Under the pieces are notes generated by a model. That model ran no database searches, had not been told where the DNA came from, and was given only the letters and a program-made list of their open reading frames with translations. From Sitta carolinensis (taxonomy: Eukaryota > Chordata > Aves > Passeriformes > Sittidae), in the NCBI GenBank assembly GCA_032173965.1, contig CM063284.1, positions 119,324,410 through 119,388,409 on the forward strand: DNA of 64,000 nt. Reading direction: 5' to 3'. The number at the start of each line of letters is the position of its first letter. The first letter of the stretch is position 1. The translations under genes and the position numbers were made by a program. Below are positions 1 to 12,338 of this stretch, piece by piece.

Positions 1-836
1 AAAGCTGTGAAAACATGTAGTGTTGTGTTTCTCCAAGTGGCACCTGTACAACAACTGATGTGCTGAAAGTTTGGCACTCTGTATGGTTATGGCAGATTTT
101 AACCTTCCTGTTTCTTGCAGCGCTGGTTAACACATTTAAATTTGTGCTCTGGTACATATAGTGCACTTCCTTCAACCTGCTTGCAGCCTTTGAAAAGCAG
201 CCCCTCCAAGGAAAACATAAAAGATGTGTGTAGGGAAGTGTAAAGAGAGATAAACCCACATTTTGCCAGTGTAAATTATTTTTTTTTTTTTTTTTTAATT
301 TGTACTTTTTTACTTCATAGATTGAGTGAAAAGACATTTTTGAAGCAAAATAAAATCCTGAAGGCTGGAAGTAAAGTGAAAATGCTGATGTATTTTTCCT
401 AAATGCTTTAGTATACATTAAAATGGGGATAATTGGAGATTTTTGGGTATGAACAAAAGAGTACAAGAGAAGGAGAAGAAAGAATTAGGGTAATGTGGGA
501 ATCAATGAAAACTGGTCTTGCTTTTCAGAATTTTGGGACTGGAATTCATGTATGGACTTGCTGGGGCCAGCTGCTACACATGTGCTCTGAGATAGCAGCT
601 GCCTTTTCACGTGTCCTTTTCAGTGATGGTGCTTTTGATTATTATCAATTTTTGTCGAGCCATATGTACAACTAAGTGAAGTTGAGACTCCTTACTGTTT
701 TGTAGGTATGAATCAGCATTGCCTAGAAAGAAGCTGGAGTTAAGCTGGTATGAAATGAGAAACTGTAAATGCAATATGATGTTGATGAAAACACTTTTAA
801 CCATTACCTCAAAATATTTTCTTCTTTTTCTTTAAG
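1..836. other. Presumed intron upstream of first visible exon; nothing recognised
   Basis: AT-rich sequence with a poly-T run near 279-297. I looked for an upstream exon matching the family (a segment with L-PL-TL-DC before the LRRD block) and found none. A frame of about 80 codons at 433-675 resembles nothing and lacks convincing splice sites. The preceding exon probably lies outside the window. Confidence 0.5.
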
Positions 837-878
837 AGGTGAAGGCACGAATACTCTTGGCACTTCTAGAATATACAG
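837..878 (+). CDS. INPP4-like gene, exon a (small, 42 nt)
   Basis: The exon is preceded by a pyrimidine tract ending TTTAAG and followed by the donor GTAATT at 879. It encodes VKARILLALLEYT plus the first base of an Asp codon (phase 1), completed by the next exon as D-S-E-I-Q-L-R-R-D. The K-A-hydrophobic run directly upstream of LRRD matches the position of the AKKAMVFLL-type helix of INPP4A, which supports it as coding although it is very short. The acceptor could instead be the AG at 837-838, which would remove two bases; the upstream exon phase would decide. Confidence 0.68.
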
Positions 879-3474
879 GTAATTTTTCTTGTTTTGGGAG
901 GGAGGGAAGTGAATGTGGATGGTTTGAGATAATTTTTACTTTTGAACAGAAATACTGTGTTTACATTAAGGGGGAAAATCTCAGATATGATAAAGCCTGA
1001 TAATCAGCAACTTCATCCCACTGTTTAGAGTAAGGATTCCTGAAGAACCCAATTTCAGATATTTTTAACGAATGCTGCGCTTTTTTGTTTTTTTGTTTTT
1101 TTTTTTTTAAATACAAAATACCTTTTCTGGTCATTTACTGTAGATCTTGGCAGATAAATTAAGTACTAAACACTCAGCTTTTGCACAGTGTCTCAGACAT
1201 CTTTCTTCTTTGGGCGTTTTCTTTTTTGCTGTTTTTATTTTCATTCCCATCTGTTTCCAGATTTATATTGCTATTTTAACCCATGTCTTTCCTTTTATCT
1301 CTTTTTAGAGAATATTTAAGTTCCTCCTTTCTGTAAGGACTCTGATTATTGTCTGTATTAATTCTACTACCATGCCACACAGCATACAGCTTAAAGTACA
1401 CAAGAGAGGGACGTGTGTCTGCAAAGTTAATGTCACTGAATCGGTATTTAAAAATTAATATCCATGGCACAAGTTTCCCTTCAGTTTACAGTTGCCTACA
1501 TGTTCAAGTAGGCAGTCCAATTGAACTGTAAAAGCTCATTATTTTGACCATCTTACAGCACTACATGAATGCATTATTTAATTATTTTTGTTATGACACC
1601 CAAGAACAATTTTATAAAGGGGATTATAATCTTTCGTTGTTGTTCAGATTTCTTCAAAATATTAGAAAAGTTTTTTAGTAATTGCTCATTTATCCTAAAA
1701 TAAGAAGTGAGTTGAAAAAATGTCCTAGATTGTTTTTTTTAAAGCAGTTTTCCCTATTTATATTATTTTATAAGTTGGTAAACCCTCTAGTTTATTCCGT
1801 ATAAAAAAAATATTTTTGTAAAAGGACCTCAAAGTCCTCTTGTCTTCACTATCCGATGTTCAAGTTGTATTAAATGAGATTTAGAAATGTGTTTGAGACA
1901 CAGGAGGGCTGCTTCAGAAGCAGGAAATACAGAGGAATCCAGGTGCTGTTAGAGAGAAAGAGAAAAAAGTGAGGAAATTATGTGTGTTTGGCTCAAATCC
2001 TGAGCACTGCTGAAACATTTTAAAATTTTTGACCATGGAGATGCCAGTGAGATTTTTGGCGTTTGAGATGTATGTAGTTTTTAAAGATGAAAATTCTCTC
2101 CATTCTGGATTTTCACAACTTGAGAGAGACAGAGAGGTTGAGGTCCTGGGTTGAAAAAAAAGCATTAAGTGACAGTGCATAAACAGTAGTGATTTGACCA
2201 TTTATGGAAAATATTCCCAAGGTTCTGAGAAACTGTCAAATAGAATGGAAATGATAGCAGAGGAGTGTTCACTATTATCAACTGCTGAGGAAAAGACTGA
2301 AGAAGATCTTGGAGGAAAATAGACAGGATGAGGTTACTTTGAGAAATATTTGGAGTCCTCAAAAGCACATTTTTTAATTTGGAAGTAATTTTGTGAGTAC
2401 CGAATAATTTCTGCTGTCTTATCCAGTCATCAGAATTCCTGTCAGCTCCATAGAAAAGTTGGAAAAGGACCTAAGCTTCTTAGAGGCAGAGCAATCTAGT
2501 AGCAAAGACAAATACTTTAGGCTTTGGAAAAACCTCTGTATCACCTGATCTGTTTCTCTTGCTCTGAGAAAGATTGTCTACCTGTACCATTGTGATTGAT
2601 GTTTGCCTAACGGCTTATAATGATAAAATTACTTGAAGACTTTCAGAAACGAGGACAAGAAGGAAGTGCTGAATATTTATCACCACAGTTTTGTTCTTTA
2701 TTGAGAATATGTTTCCCTTTCTAATTCTTTTGACCTTTAGCTAATCTAATACCTGTGCCCTTCAGAACAAATTGATGGGTTAGCTAGTCCCTAATTTAAA
2801 TCAGCTGCTAATGTTCCATAGCTATCTGCCTGCAGACCTGTTCTGGACTTTCCTGGCACCATAAATCTCTGCTGTTTCCTGGATATGGGATGCTGCTCTG
2901 TACTTATTTTATAGATTCACGTTCATATAAATTTTATTTGGATAGATCGTGTTCTGGTAGCAATACTGTGCTTTCCAGCAGACAGTCTTCATCTGCCCTC
3001 CCCAGCTGGTAGCTGTGGACTTGACCAGATGATGCAGTCATGTTAAGAGCTTCTGACTGTCCTTACTTTCTGGTGGAAATGTTTGTGGGCCCAGCTTGCT
3101 CTCACATTGCAGCAAAGAGATCTGACTTGCTTCCATTGTATTGTGGCCTCATAAGTACACAGAATTTATGGCATGTACATTAAAATCTATGAGAGAAACA
3201 TACATTGTTTATGAAGAAATACTTTAAATTCCCGACTTTAAACACACTCATATGCAATTTTAGAATTATAATGTAATATTTTAATGAGGAAAATGGAAAA
3301 TTGGGTCATGGAATACTATTAACTAGAGATAACATTAGGCTGTAAACTTGTAATTTGCTTAACATTAAAAATTACGTTTTTTAGAGAAAGAAAAAGAATT
3401 CCAGCCTAGATTCTTTGCTGTTAACTATTTCCTGTTAATTTTGCTTTTCCTCTTTTGGCTTTTCCACCTCACAG
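879..3474 (+). other. Intron, 2.6 kb, no recognisable element
   Basis: Donor GTAATT and acceptor CTCACAG. AT-rich with short T runs (for example 1083-1108). No repeat, RNA gene or coding segment recognised. Confidence 0.7.
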
Positions 3475-3692
3475 ATAGTGAGATACAACTGAGGCGAGAC
3501 ATGGTCTTCTGTCAGAGCCTGGTGGCCACGGTCTGCGCGTTTTCAGAGCAGCTGATGGTGGCCTTAAATCAGATGTTTGACAACAACAAGGAATATGAAA
3601 TGGAGACCCTGGAGGCCAGCAGAAGGTGGTTGGAACAGATAGCCAGTGCAGGTCTTCTCCTCCATTTCCAGTCCCTGCTCTCTCCAAACCTG
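3475..3692 (+). CDS. INPP4-like gene, exon b
   Basis: Bounded by acceptor CACAG and donor GTAAGA. Encodes residues 15-86, entering in phase 1 and leaving in phase 0. It begins [15 protein letters not shown], very close to the YRRDVVFCQTL block of INPP4A, and ends with [13 protein letters not shown], matching the IGLLAQFESLLS block. Between these blocks it carries about 16 more residues than INPP4A or INPP4B, including the charged stretch [17 protein letters not shown], probably an extended helix or loop. An open frame continues upstream and downstream into intron sequence, but both splice sites and the homology limit the exon. Confidence 0.93.
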
Positions 3693-6358
3693 GTAAGACT
3701 CCTCATGTGTCATTCTTGGTCAGAGACCTTTTCATTCCCTAAACCAGGGACATGGTTATATAGTCCCAGATGTAAATGTGATTTTCTGTGTCCTTTGTAC
3801 TTATCTTGGTACTTAAGTAGCTGCTAATTGGAAAAGGTACAATTCAGATAATTACAGATTTGGGAAAAGCTTGGTTTTGAGATGGGAAGTAAGTTTTTCA
3901 CAAAGATAGTATTCTGTTTGCTTGGAGTTAGCAGGTAGTGAGTTTACCCTTGACTCCCCAGTGCTGATGTAGCTGCTCCCTGGGATTGAATGTGGTATTA
4001 GGTGATAAGCAGAACTTCATTTTGCAATAAGCAACAATGCAAGATAAAGAAAATACCTGGTTTAGGTAATTTTATCACCCTTCCCCCTAAAAAAACTATA
4101 GGGATATAGTAGTTGAAGAAGTAAACATGCTGGTCTGTTTTGCTCCTGTCATATGGAAAATCCTTGTAGCCTGTCAGAGTGATTGGAAATCAGCTGTTTC
4201 TTCACAAGGCTTGGCAAAGAGCCATGGCTTAAGAAACAATTAAAAATGAGACATGCCTTTGTAGTCCCTTAATCCTCAGTTATCCAAAGTGCTCCTTTAG
4301 CTATTTAGGATGTTTTTCACAGTAGACTGGTTCCTGATAATCAGACGAACTCTGAAACAGTCTGCATAGCCTGCTTCATGACAGTCTTCTCTACCTCTGG
4401 ATTTGCTCACTAAAAATAAAACTCCATGTAAATAACAGATGATGTTCTTAGTATCAAATATGTTCTTTCCTCTCCTTGTCTGTTTCGGCAGCAAATTGCT
4501 GACAAGTTGGCATGAGAAACTTTAGAAGCAGAAGAAACCAATACAAATAAATGTATTTCTAAATAATTTTTTAAAATCAGAGTCATGTAGTCTTATTCTT
4601 ATGCTATGGCTGGAGAGCACTGACTTAAGCCAGTGTGACCAACTACCTCACAGGCAGTTGTGGTACATGGGTTTGTGTGGGTGTGTGCAGCTTACAGACA
4701 GGTAAAATGAGGCCCTCAGAGGAACAGGGGAACTCTTTATCCACTTGAGGGCATGGGAAGAAGGCACTGTCTGGGAAGCTTGGACTCATATCTTGAGTCC
4801 TGGATGCTTTTTGACACTGTAGCACCAACAGGTGTTGCAATAAATTTCATTGGTTCCTGTCTAATGTTTTTCCATGTGTTATGTTATGTTATCACAAAGC
4901 AACTGTTGTCTTTACAGCTCTGAATAATGATATTTTTTCTTTCAAGACTGTAGCGATTTCCTTTGTAGTGAAAATGTGTGCTGCTCAACTATTTTCACAT
5001 AATCAGATATCAGCACTATGCATTGTCCAATTGAAAATAAAATTCAGTCTTTTCTGCCTAACGGTTCTTAACCAAGGGAAATGTATTTAAAGACAGCTTT
5101 TTCAATACCATCTCAGTGCTATTTGGCTTACAAATGATCCGTGTTATTTCAAACAAGGGTATTTGAAGGAAATTACTCTCATTATGGCCAGAGTTCAGTA
5201 AGGAATGAGCAGTTGAGCAAGAGTTTCCCACGCTGCTCTATGGTAGCCAGACTATTCTGCTGACAAAATCACTCTGTCCATAGACTTCATAAATTGAACC
5301 AGAAGACAAGATATTTCCAGCAGATTTGCTTTTTCACAAGTACAAGGGGGAATTCTATTTCACTATATAGATCAGGGACGATCATGGGGTTTTTTCTTCT
5401 GTTCTGTCATTCTCTAAGCTATAATTTATTGTCAATTTACGGGCAGCTATTTTTTATTCTTTGCCATCCTACTGTTTCACTTCTTAGAGGGGGGAAAGTG
5501 CATGCCTCAGATTTCCTTTTGGCTCTTGCTAATCTAAAGAGCCAGAGGAGGGCTGAATAAGGAATAGAATTACTTTAAGTGATTATTGATTTAAACTATA
5601 ATTGCTCTGCATAGTTAATTCAAGATAAACATAATTGTAGATTACTATTTTCCTTTTTAAAGGTTCAGTTAAGTGTATTGAGAAATCCTGGATCTCTTTA
5701 GCTATCTCTTTAGCTAAGGGGTACACAGAGTGAATTGTAGGTGCAAATCAGATTATTGGCAAATCTATGCACTTGATTTGTGCCTGGAGTTTTCTAGGTG
5801 AAGTGCAAGTCATCCTGAGCTGTAATTTCTCTGAACTTCTGGTTCAATTATTGGTTCTTAGAGTGGACACAATAAACTTTTGTTCATAAGAGTTCATATT
5901 GTTCATAACAATAAACATGTTGTTCTTAAGTGAAATCTTAAATTTTAAAAGAAAATTTCTAAAAAAACACAACACAGTTTTCACATTTCTCTTCTATTGC
6001 TTTACAAGATAGACCTGGTGACAAGACAAGCTATTAAAATCTGCTGTCTTACAGAATAATGAGAGAACGATTTGGTTAAAAGACATGAGAAGTAATGGTA
6101 GCTATAAATTACCTATTAATTTACTGTGTGAGGTGATAACATTTATTTCAGTAATCTTGAACTAGTAATAAAAGGAAAAATGCCAATAGAAACAAAGCTA
6201 TTTACCTCAACGAGGAGTTAAATAGGTTATACACTGCAGCAGTGAAATGTTGTGCAACACTCTGTAGTTAATTTTATGTCCTACTCTCTTATATTATTTC
6301 TGGTAGAGAAAACATCTGGCTGAAATGACCTTTGCAATTTTTATTTTGCCTTTTTTAG
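3693..6358 (+). other. Intron, 2.7 kb, nothing recognised
   Basis: GTAAGA donor; acceptor preceded by TTGCCTTTTTTAG. AT-rich. Only a short imperfect duplication (CTATCTCTTTAGCT near 5688-5715) was noticed. Confidence 0.7.
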
Positions 6359-6461
6359 GCTGATGAACAAGCTATGCTAGAAGACACATTGGTTGCATTG
6401 TTTGACTTGGAAAAAGTTACTTTCTACTTCAGACAATCAGAGCCAGAACCACTAGTTGCAA
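6359..6461 (+). CDS. INPP4-like gene, exon c
   Basis: Encodes residues 87-120 in phase 0 from [20 protein letters not shown] and ends with one base of an Asn codon before donor GTGAGT. The [21 protein letters not shown] run matches the family block (E-AMLEDMS-GI-DL-NVTFK in INPP4A). Phase and splice sites are unambiguous. Confidence 0.94.
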
Positions 6462-7992
6462 GTGAGTAATTAATATCTGGGTTTTACTGGTTTTGTAACA
6501 ATTTTTGTTCCTAGAACATCACCTCCCACAGGGAATCTTATATAATTTGGAATTTTGGGGAATAAGTAGATGCATTGCTCTCCTGATATTCCTAGATGTA
6601 CTGAAACACAGCTATCATCAGTGACAATGCAGAATCGTTATCTGGCAAGGTCAGTAACCTTGGGGGCAAAATTTTTTGGCTTAGCTGAACTTTCCATTGG
6701 GAGTATGTGACTGCATCAGGAAAGTCCCTGGAAGATCCAGCAGTTGTTGAAGAAAAATGTAAAAATAACTTGAAGGTCTTGGTAGGGAAATGCAACCAAT
6801 AGGAGATGAAGAAGCATAAACCACATTTTGTTTTGTTTTGTTGTGTGAAAAATAAATAAGTCTTCGAACAGTTCCTTGAAAGGACGGGGCAGGCACTATT
6901 AGGATCACTTTAAACTGGGCAAGAAGCTTTCTCTGAGACCTGCTGCTGCAGACGATCAGGGTCCTGAACCCTTCCTCACAAAACTTGCCCAACTCAGCAG
7001 GAAAGGACTTTCTTTGCAGTCTGCTGTTCATACACTTTTCTTATATTCAGTAATTCCTTTATTAATATATGTTCAGCCAGTAGATATTTTCCTGCAGTGA
7101 ACTTTGTTTGGTGAGCAAAAAGGCCTCCTTTTTTTCCTGTCTCATAAGTCCCCTGGGAAGGGAGGAAAGCATGTCTGCTTCACATCAAGCCCTTGTGAAA
7201 CAATTCCTTTCCTGGATTAAGACCACACTGGAGAGAACTTCTGTAATAACCAAAACCAGAAGACACAAAGCTACTCCACAAAGCTGCCTGTGCTCAGGAG
7301 AATTCAGTAGCACAGGGCTGATAGTCAGGTAGGATTTAGCCTGTGTAAGACCATAGTTATTTTGGTTTGATTCAAGTAAGGCCCCTGCTCAGAGTGTTTT
7401 AAAAAGAAGCCCTGCTAGACCCAGTAACAGCATGGAAGTGCAGTTCCAGGAGGGCCTCCTAATGGGGAGTTAGTGCTATACCTCTGCCATGAACTGTTCA
7501 TATTGCTGGATCTTTCAACTAAGGTGTCTGTGCTTATGAAGAGAAATCCATGTGTCCAAGGTTTTTCATGAATTATGTATTTTCTTTTGGTTTAAATGCT
7601 GCCACAGTCACTCTGGCTATGCTTACAGTAGTCAAGAACTGGAAATTTTTTTTTTTTCAGTTTTGATTCTGCATAATCAATAAGAGAAAAGAAGTATTTT
7701 TCTTATTACCATAAATATTGAAAAATATTCCTTTGGAATCTTTACCATGTATGTACAATGTGATTAATGCACACTGTAAAACAATTCTATGTAATAATAA
7801 CACTAATGCAAGTCACTATTTTTGTTGTTACTGTTTTCAACTTGGAGACTTATCTATGGAAACAATGTATAATGAAAATGTTGTGTCTGCAGTGATTTTT
7901 TTATCTAACTGCATGAATTTTGTGTGCAACAGCTTCTGGAAAAGAATGTGTTATTGCTTACAATGAAATTGTAACGCTGACTGTATTTTTAG
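6462..7992 (+). other. Intron, 1.5 kb, nothing recognised
   Basis: Donor GTGAGT, acceptor TTTTTAG. Overlapping open frames on both strands at 6592-7332 resemble no known protein and show no splice logic linking them to the gene. Confidence 0.65.
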
Positions 7993-8136
7993 ATGTACCA
8001 ATCACATACCAAGCAGAAGGAAGCCGGCAAACACTGAAGGTTTACTTCTACCTTGATGCTTACCATTTTGAACAGCTTCCACAAAGGCTGAAGAATGGAG
8101 GAGGATTTAAAATCCACCCAGTACTTTTTTCACAAG
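7993..8136 (+). CDS. INPP4-like gene, exon d
   Basis: Encodes the end of Asn121 and residues 122-168, then one base of Ala169 before donor GTAACT. The protein reads [20 protein letters not shown] followed by a [18 protein letters not shown] segment. INPP4A and INPP4B have a beta-rich stretch here followed by F-LP-I--G-LL-V-PVLFN, so the fold is shared although identity is modest. The poly-glycine turn is clear. Conventional pyrimidine-rich acceptor. Confidence 0.94.
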
Positions 8137-10196
8137 GTAACTCGAGGTTAAATTCACCCTGCCCTGCTTTTTTCACATAATAGCTAACTCTCTTTAAACT
8201 CCCGTTTATTTACTCTGGCTCGAATTTTCTGATGCCATAAGGGTGCAACGCTTATACTTAGATGTTGTTTAATGTGGGGATTTATTGAGAACTTTGAATT
8301 AAAATGTAAATCAAAGAAATTCTTATGTCTGTAATAAAAAATAGAGACATGGTTATAAATTTCTAAATTTATGGCAGTTACATGATTCCAACCGCAAAGA
8401 GTGAATCTTCATTTATCAATATTGTTTTGTTCTTTTTAGCCATTAAGGGACAATAGTCAGACCATGAAACTCGCCCTTAAAAGTGTTTTGCTTTTCAAAT
8501 GCTGTCGTAATCTTTTCCCATTACTTCATATTTGAGGACTAAATTGCTATGCCCCTGAGAATTCTGTCTCCTGAAAATGTTATGAAGAGTTAAATAACAT
8601 TCTCAGGCTTATGTAGTTATTGCTCTGCAAACATTACAAAGGGAGGACTGGTGGCACTGATGCTCAGACTGTTCATAAATTACAGGCAGCCTGCGTTAGC
8701 TGCAGTGTCATTACAGTCATCAGGAGCATGAAGTTTGCTTCACCGAGATGGTGAATGTGAGCTCCTGATTGCCTAGAGCTGCCTTTGATTTCACAGGGAG
8801 CTGAAAATACTCCATACCTTGTGAAAGGCTTCCAGGGTCTGTGTAGAATAGGCAGAAGTCAGGCATACAAATGAAGTTTTAGAGGAGAGCTTGGTCTCCG
8901 ATAGACAAGGAGATAAAAGGAAATAGTGCACAGAAAGATAAATAAATAGCTGAACTTACTATAAAGAAAAAACACAAAATTTTTATAAAAATAGTATCCT
9001 TGGAGTTTGATTTTTAAACAAACTGATGAAGACTTTGGTGGTTTTCTTTTGAACAGATTGATTTCAGTTATAGGGGGAAATGAGAACATGGAGCAGGAGG
9101 CAAATTTCAGTAGAGCAGACAAAAAAAGCACTTGAGAGAGGACAGAAAAAATCTTACCTGGTTTAGCTGAATTCCTGGAAATACTATTTCTTTTTTTAAG
9201 TTTGGGGAGGGGATTTGGTGTGCTATGGGATTCATTTAGCAAAATTTTTTCCACTCCTGCTTCCAATACCCCTAAAACATTTGATTCTTAGGATAAGCAT
9301 CTCTGTCATCATCTAAAGGAAAAGGATAAGGAAGCATTCAAACGTTTACATCTGCTTAATATTTTTCATTAGAATGGAAAGTTTCTTCTTTATCATATCA
9401 AATTTCTTTAATTTTCAAGGATCATCCACTAAAATAGTCCATTAGACTCTGAGAATAAGAAGTCCTGGATAAGTCTTTAAGTCCTAGTGTTAAAATCATT
9501 ATTTTGAGGGTTTTTTACCTCCTTAATGAGTGGATTTGGATTCTATTTTTTACTTCTTTCCTGTGAGGTTTGGCTGACTGGCCATCAAACTAACTCAGTA
9601 AATTCCCATCTGTAACTGAAATTTATTAGCTACTAATATAGAAATCTTATTTAAGTTTCTCTGTGAAGTGAATTTTTGCTCCCACAATCTAAACATAGGT
9701 AAGTTGTTTCCTGCCTAAAATACAATGGTTTATGATATTTTCAAATGGAACATTTAGAAAACCATGAATTTGGAATACTTTGTCAAAAGCATGGGTCAAT
9801 GAACATCAGACTGCTTATCTCTGTGTTTCTCTATTCTGAGTGTCATAGCTCCATGCCTAAAATTACAAATCTACATATTAACATGATTGGTACTATAATT
9901 TTTGAAGTTTGTTGTTGTTACCCAGGCTATATTATCTAATCTTCCATTTGTAAAAACCAGTTTTGTTCAACCATGTACCCAGGTGTGTATACATTCAAAA
10001 GGATCCTGTTCTGCAGGACTGGCGCTGAGGATGTTGAGATATTGCTATTGGCATTTGCATTTCTCTATTTCCTACATTAGACTTAAGATCTCGGCAATAA
10101 ATTTAAAGACACTATTTACAATGAAAATTGTTTTTATTTAAAATTGTTACATAGTGTCTTAATTATGTAGAGTTTGGGTTCTTTTTCTTTTTAGAT

Positions 10197-10765
10197 TTTC
10201 ATAAATTGTTAGAATAATGCAGATTGGGAGGGAACTCAGGAGATCTCAATTCCAACTTCCCACTCATAACAGCAACAGCTGTGGCATGAAACCATGTGGC
10301 TTGGGTGTCTAACAAGTAGGATCTTGCAAGCACCCATGGACAGAAACTGTACCACCTCTTGGGTCGCCTGTTACTCTGCTTGAGTTGAAAAAAGCTTTTC
10401 CTTTCTATTGAGTTGAAACATCTCCTGTTTTAATTTGTGTGGATTGTCAATTTATGCTGCTTGTGCCCTTGTGAAGAGCTTGGCTCTTTATGTGGCCCTG
10501 CACTCGGCTGGAATCCACTGCATGTCCCAGTTTGGTGTTAGCTGCAAACTTGTCTCATGTCCTCCATGTTCATGATGAAGACACTGAAAAGGATGAAGAT
10601 ACCCGGGATGCACTGATGAAGATACCTGGGATACACTGATAAGGATACCCGGGATGCTCTGCTTGTAGTGGGCCCCTGGGCAGACTGTGTCCCATTAGCT
10701 GCTACCCTTGGAGTCTACCCAGGTTGCTTTCCCAATCACTTACTCTATGCCTCCAGACCATAATA
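10197..10765 (-). mobile_element. Old CR1-like LINE 3' remnant
   Basis: The left end keeps the diverged 3'-end signature of CR1 copies on the minus strand (TTAGAATAATGCAGATTGGGAGGGAACTC read against the usual hairpin end). The interior keeps phrases seen in old CR1 copies: loss of a reference to tight T-rich tracts, GCAAACTTGTCTC, GATGAAGACACTGAA, and CATTAGCTGCTACCCTTGGAGTCTACCC. Highly diverged with no coding capacity. It contains a local 23-bp triplication at 10592-10660. Subfamily not determined. Confidence 0.55.
10592..10660. repeat. 23-bp unit, three tandem copies
   Basis: Units start at 10592, 10615 and 10638 and follow the pattern GATGAAGATACCCGGGATGC plus ACT, with one to four substitutions per copy. 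They look like replication-slippage copies of a short piece of the surrounding CR1-like remnant. Confidence 0.85.
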
Positions 10766-12118
10766 TCCTATGTTTGGTTCAGGAATACTAGAGAAGATGT
10801 CTTTGTAAGGAGATCTTCTTTACAAAAGGACTTTCTGGTACACTGGGTAGAAAAATGTTAACCCCTTCAGAAGGGCAGGGACAAAGCACACAGCATGCAA
10901 GTCCCTGCCTGCACCTGTGAGTGTGGCCCCTCAGAGGCAGAACTCTGTGTTCCTGCCAGTACTCACAGATGACTGAGTTTCCCGGTTGGATAATCCAATT
11001 GAATAAAACCAACTTCATGCCAGTGAAATAAGCAGTAAGGATTATCATTCTGTTTGTGTTAACACGCTCGTATAAATGGAGTTCAGTGGATATTTTTGTT
11101 TGAGCTTTCTGGTGTGACTTAGAACCAAAGAAACTTAATATTTTTCACACAGAAGTAGAATTATAAACTGTGAAAGCGCAGAAGGGGAGTGCAATTTGCA
11201 TGTTCTTTCACAACGAATGAATTATTTATTAACTGGTCATATTAAGCAATACAAGCAGTATTAATATTCTGTGTGCAGCTGAAGCTGTAAGGCAGCAGCA
11301 TGTTTCCATGAAAACTCTGCTTATGGCTTGCATTTTCTGATAGGGTGATGAGTTCTTACAATGTGTTTGGATTACTAAAATGGCAATATTCCTAATTATA
11401 AAGCCTTTAATGCTTATCCACAAAAAAAATCATATTTTACCAAGATTTGGGGTTTATGTTATAATGTGGTTGACCTCTTAATGTGAAGATCTTCGTATTT
11501 CCAGTCCAAATTTTCATGAGGATCCTTTCATTGAAGTCTTAGTTTAGTTCCTGAGTTCTTTTAGCAATACTCATCCTTGGTTTGGCGAAATGAATACAGC
11601 AAAGGTGGACACAGATGAGTATTTGACTTCACTTACCTTGGAAGGGAACTTCTAGGCCATTTTCAGAGATCCAGCCAAATTTGCTTTACTTGATCTAGAA
11701 GAAAGTATTCACATTATCAGTGGGTATAACTAGAGGAACCTCTAGGTGAGGTGCTCCACATCTCTGAGGTGCTCCACATCACCCAAAATCAGGCTTCATG
11801 AGAAGATATTAGGTCTCCCTCTGTGAAAGTTACATGGATCCTTTATTTCCTCTACCTCAGCTCATTCTACTGTTTTCTTCCAGGATATATCAAAATTAAA
11901 CCCCACATTTGCATTCAAAAGGCAGGAATACTTTTAATTAGAGCAAAGGAACTCAAATTAGTGCTCTCCTTTATATTTTCCACAGGGCAAGAAATATAAT
12001 TTTTCTTGTAAATGGAATATTTAAGAGAGATCTGTATGAATTTGATGACATATGGAAACGGCTCAGCAATTCACAGTAGGTCACAGCCTCAAGGTTAAAA
12101 AGTAATTCACTTGTCTAT

Positions 12119-12170
12119 GAACAAAACTACAAAGAAGGCAATTAGAACAAAACTACAAAGGAGGCAATTA
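12119..12170. repeat. 26-bp perfect-but-one tandem duplication
   Basis: Two adjacent copies of GAACAAAACTACAAAGAAGG followed by CAATTA, differing at one base (AAGAAGG versus AAGGAGG). They lie about 50 bp upstream of the exon e acceptor region. Confidence 0.9.
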
Positions 12171-12223
12171 CTAAATATTTAATACTGATCTTTCTCTTTC
12201 CCACTCTCTTTCTCTTTTCACAG

Positions 12224-12338
12224 CATTGGAGAGCATGGAAGGATACTATTACAGAGACAGCGTCTCAGTGGAAGAATTTCAAGCTCAGATTAATGCTGCC
12301 TCACTAGAAAAAGTCAAGCAGTATAACCAGAAACTACG
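12224..12338 (+). CDS. INPP4-like gene, exon e
   Basis: Encodes the end of Ala169, residues 170-206 and two bases of Arg207 before donor GTGGGT. Reads [20 protein letters not shown] followed by [22 protein letters not shown]4A and INPP4B have an ERFGD-SLQE-IN-E-L-LN-Y segment at this position; the D-S--E-IN--SL---YN spacing is preserved. The NVGINEQQT motif that precedes it in those enzymes is replaced by ALESMEGYY. Confidence 0.93.

Larger units (their letters stand above)
8137..12223 (+). other. Intron, 4.1 kb, with old CR1-like remnant
   Basis: Donor GTAACT, acceptor TTTTCACAG. Apart from the CR1-like remnant near 10.2-10.77 kb and a 26-bp tandem duplication at 12119-12170 (listed separately), no element is recognised. 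The 135-codon minus-strand frame at 8859-9266 is AT-rich and shows no family resemblance. Confidence 0.65.

Noticed and set aside
433..675. 80-codon plus-strand open frame upstream of the first exon
   Set aside because: No homology to the INPP4 family where the upstream exon should match, and no acceptor/donor pair fitting the phase of exon a.
8859..9266. 135-codon minus-strand frame
   Set aside because: AT-driven composition (F, S, K, L), no domain, no splice or promoter context.
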